From Leptolyngbyaceae cyanobacterium SM1_3_5 (GTDB lineage Bacteria; Cyanobacteriota; Cyanobacteriia; Elainellales; Elainellaceae): a DNA stretch of 8,302 nt. Both the position numbers and the translations under genes were made by a program. Position 1 is the stretch's first letter. Each line of letters opens with the position of its first letter. Below, one piece after another: positions 6,905 to 8,302 of this stretch. Below the pieces are notes generated by a model, which ran no database searches, was not told where the DNA came from, and saw only the letters and a list, made by a program, of their open reading frames with translations. The stretch is taken from assembly GCA_012031475.1 (NCBI GenBank), contig JAAUTJ010000175.1:1-8302 (forward strand), in the 5' to 3' direction.

Positions 6905-8008
6905 ATGGAAAGTTTGTCGGCCTGTCTGATTGTGCAAAATGCAGAGAAACTGTTGCCGATCGCACTCGAATCGCTGGGCGAAATTTATGATGAACTGATT
7001 ATTGTCGATGGTGGCAGCATTGATTCAACCTGCGATATTGCACAGCAGTTTGGCGCAACTCTGATTCATTCACCTTGGCCGGAACATCACGCTCAGCAGC
7101 GCAATGTTTATCTCGACGCTGTGAAGACAGATTGGCTGTTTGCGATCGATTCTGATGAATTTATCGACCTCAACACGCTGCATTTTCTTCAGCAGCTAAA
7201 ACTACAGGGCGAACAGCTAATTTCCGAATTATTCTTTCTGCCGCGCTGCTGGATTAGTCCACATAAGCTAAATCAATATATTTCCAGCAGTCCGCATTAT
7301 CCAGACGGTCAAGCGCGGATCTTTCGCCCTGCTGGGTTGCGCTATCAGGGACGAGTTCATTCAATACCTGTAGGCATTTCTAAGCCGCGTCAGATGCTTG
7401 ACCATTTGGGCTTATATCATTTCGATCTATTTGTGAATTCGATCGAACAGCGGCAGGCAAAAGTCGCGAAATATGCAGCCGAAAATCCTCAAGATGGTGC
7501 AGCAGAATTTTATATTCCAGATCAGAATTCGCTGAAATTATCAGACTGGTCGATCGACTCTGTTTTGCCCGCTGTGGCCGATCGGCTGCGACAGCTTGAC
7601 CCCAATTTGCCCACAGTTGAATTGCCTTTTCGAGTTTTTAATGCTCAGGCTCGATCGAGCAAAACGGCGTATATTATTTTTCCAAACTGGCAACATTTGA
7701 CAGCGGCAGCGTTTGCGGAAATTGCTGCAATTCTAGAGATGATTGCTTTAGAAACAGAGCCGATCGATCTATATGTTGTGGGTGAAGCGGGCGATCGATT
7801 TGTCACCTCAACACTATCAAATTTGCTGAGTGAACTGCGGCTAGTTCATGATGCAGTGATGCCGCGATCGAGCCAAATTATTCTAATTTCTCCGCAGATG
7901 CAAGCAGAAATTTTAGCCTTGCAGCCCAACAGACTGGTGCTAGGTTATGAAGATGCTGAAGCGGCTGCGTTTGCGGAAGATCGCTTGATTTGCTGGGCGA
8001 TCGATTAG
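6905..8008 (+). CDS. Family 2 glycosyltransferase with an additional C-terminal domain
   Basis: Residues 1 to about 200 form a GT-A fold family 2 glycosyltransferase of the type that transfers sugars from nucleotide donors during polysaccharide or lipopolysaccharide assembly. It shows LIIVDGGSIDST with nucleotide-binding Asp35, AQQRN at 63-67, the metal-binding DSD at 82-84 (AIDSDEF), and GRVHS at 149-153. These resemble the WaaE/KdtX group (VDSGSTD, AAQRN, DADE, GxVHE). Residues about 254-366, starting TAYIIFPNW and ending near LGYEDAEAAAFAEDRLICWAID, are a separate alpha/beta-looking module seen, as I recall, attached to other cyanobacterial glycosyltransferases; its role is unknown. The acceptor and sugar cannot be told. 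It starts 26 bases after the small membrane protein. A HIP1 octamer (6896-6903) occupies the usual ribosome-binding position and no Shine-Dalgarno is visible. The 367-residue frame is unbroken. Confidence 0.85.
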   Translation: MESLSACLIVQNAEKLLPIALESLGEIYDELIIVDGGSIDSTCDIAQQFGATLIHSPWPEHHAQQRNVYLDAVKTDWLFAIDSDEFIDLNTLHFLQQLKLQGEQLISELFFLPRCWISPHKLNQYISSSPHYPDGQARIFRPAGLRYQGRVHSIPVGISKPRQMLDHLGLYHFDLFVNSIEQRQAKVAKYAAENPQDGAAEFYIPDQNSLKLSDWSIDSVLPAVADRLRQLDPNLPTVELPFRVFNAQARSSKTAYIIFPNWQHLTAAAFAEIAAILEMIALETEPIDLYVVGEAGDRFVTSTLSNLLSELRLVHDAVMPRSSQIILISPQMQAEILALQPNRLVLGYEDAEAAAFAEDRLICWAID

Positions 8009-8119
8009 CGAATTTTCGATAGAGTGGTAAATCGCTTCTAGCAACCAGAGATAATCAACAGTGGCAAGATTGGAAGTGGCAAGATTGGAGAGAGCGGAGG
8101 TATCGCTGACGACAATCAC
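8009..8119 (-). pseudogene. 5' remnant of a DUF3368/PIN-like toxin gene
   Basis: Starting from GTG at 8119, which overlaps the antitoxin stop by four bases (GTGA), the frame reads VIVVSDTSALSNLAT and later VDYLWLLEAIYHSI. This matches the start of PIN-domain ribonuclease toxins of the DUF3368 type (IVVSDTSPL-x-NLA, LD-x-L), including the first catalytic Asp at codon 6. After about 37 codons the frame runs into the antisense of the glycosyltransferase and stops at 7940, so the remaining catalytic acids of a ~150-residue toxin are absent. It also carries an in-frame 15-base duplication. It should be inactive. The identification rests on a short but characteristic N-terminus and on its position after a UPF0175-like gene. 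Confidence 0.62.
8060..8089. repeat. 15-bp perfect tandem duplication inside the toxin remnant
   Basis: AGTGGCAAGATTGGA occurs twice without a gap (8060-8074 and 8075-8089). On the minus strand it encodes SNLAT twice, adding five residues right after the VSDTS motif of the toxin remnant without shifting the frame. Confidence 0.85.
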
Positions 8120-8302
8120 AGCCAGCCTCGATCGCGCAGGTGCTGAACATCCTGCTCAAAGTCTTCTACATCGTAATGAACACAAATGCCGCGATTTTGC
8201 CAGCAGCTTTTGAAATTCCATGACTTCTATTCCAGTAATCTTGCTGGCGCGGCTGAGGGAAATCCTCCAATCGAGTATGGTCAGGGAATCTAAAAGGTTT
8301 AA
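8116..8302 (-). CDS. UPF0175-family antitoxin, start outside window, one frame break
   Basis: The 3' part of a UPF0175 gene runs in from the right window edge. One frame (8302 to ~8196) reads ISLSRASKITGIEVMEFQKLLA, which fits the helix-turn-helix-like core of the family (ISLGKAAELAGM-xx-EF-xx-LL). The next frame reads NRGICVHYDVEDFEQDVQHL and ends DRGWL-stop at 8116, which fits the conserved tail (RGI-xxHYDVEDFEQD). Dropping one base of TTTT at 8195-8198 (AAAA on the coding strand) joins them as KLLANRGICVHYDVED. UPF0175 proteins are antitoxins usually placed just before a DUF3368/PIN toxin, exactly as seen here with a GTGA overlap. The missing N-terminal third prevents any statement on promoter or autoregulation. 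Confidence 0.72.

Noticed and set aside
7940..8119. 59-codon frame from the toxin GTG as a complete small gene
   Set aside because: Only the first ~37 codons resemble a protein family; the remainder is the antisense of the glycosyltransferase end.

Overview
The window looks like chromosomal DNA of a cyanobacterium. The HIP1 octamer GCGATCGC occurs at least 17 times before base 6904, and the gene content fits: a CbiMQO-type metal importer, half-size UPF0016 metal transporters, a large SWIM zinc-finger protein and a prolyl-tRNA synthetase with an editing insertion. I cannot place it to genus.

Layout. 1-2092 (+): the end of cbiM, then cbiQ and cbiO, an ECF importer for cobalt or nickel running in from the left. 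2158-4654 (-): a likely three-gene operon transcribed leftwards, made of two single-repeat UPF0016/GDT1 membrane proteins (predicted Mn/Ca export, probably acting as a pair) followed by the SWIM protein. 4655-4786: a divergent control region with a good sigma70-like promoter for the leftward operon and a 7-bp-arm palindrome. 4787-8008 (+): proS, a small coiled-coil membrane protein translationally coupled to it, and a family 2 glycosyltransferase with an extra C-terminal domain. 8009-8302 (-): the remains of a type II toxin-antitoxin operon, a UPF0175-like antitoxin cut by the window edge and a DUF3368/PIN-like toxin that keeps only its first ~37 codons.

Two patterns cut across the genes. First, six single-base frame breaks can be placed: cbiM near 34-37, SWIM near 3477-3480 and near 2820, the short UPF0016 gene near 4199-4201, proS near 5897-5900, and the antitoxin near 8195-8198. 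Five of the six lie in runs of 3-4 identical bases and are cured by adding or removing one base of the run. Because one hits the otherwise perfect, essential proS, sequencing or assembly error is the likeliest explanation. Second, short tandem duplications (10, 15 and 16 bp) sit at gene edges: at the cbiQ start, at both UPF0016 stops, and within the toxin remnant.

The importer, the exporter-like pair and the SWIM protein suggest a metal-homeostasis neighbourhood, but the three transcription units need not be regulated together. I found no CRISPR array, rRNA, tRNA, insertion sequence or known riboswitch.
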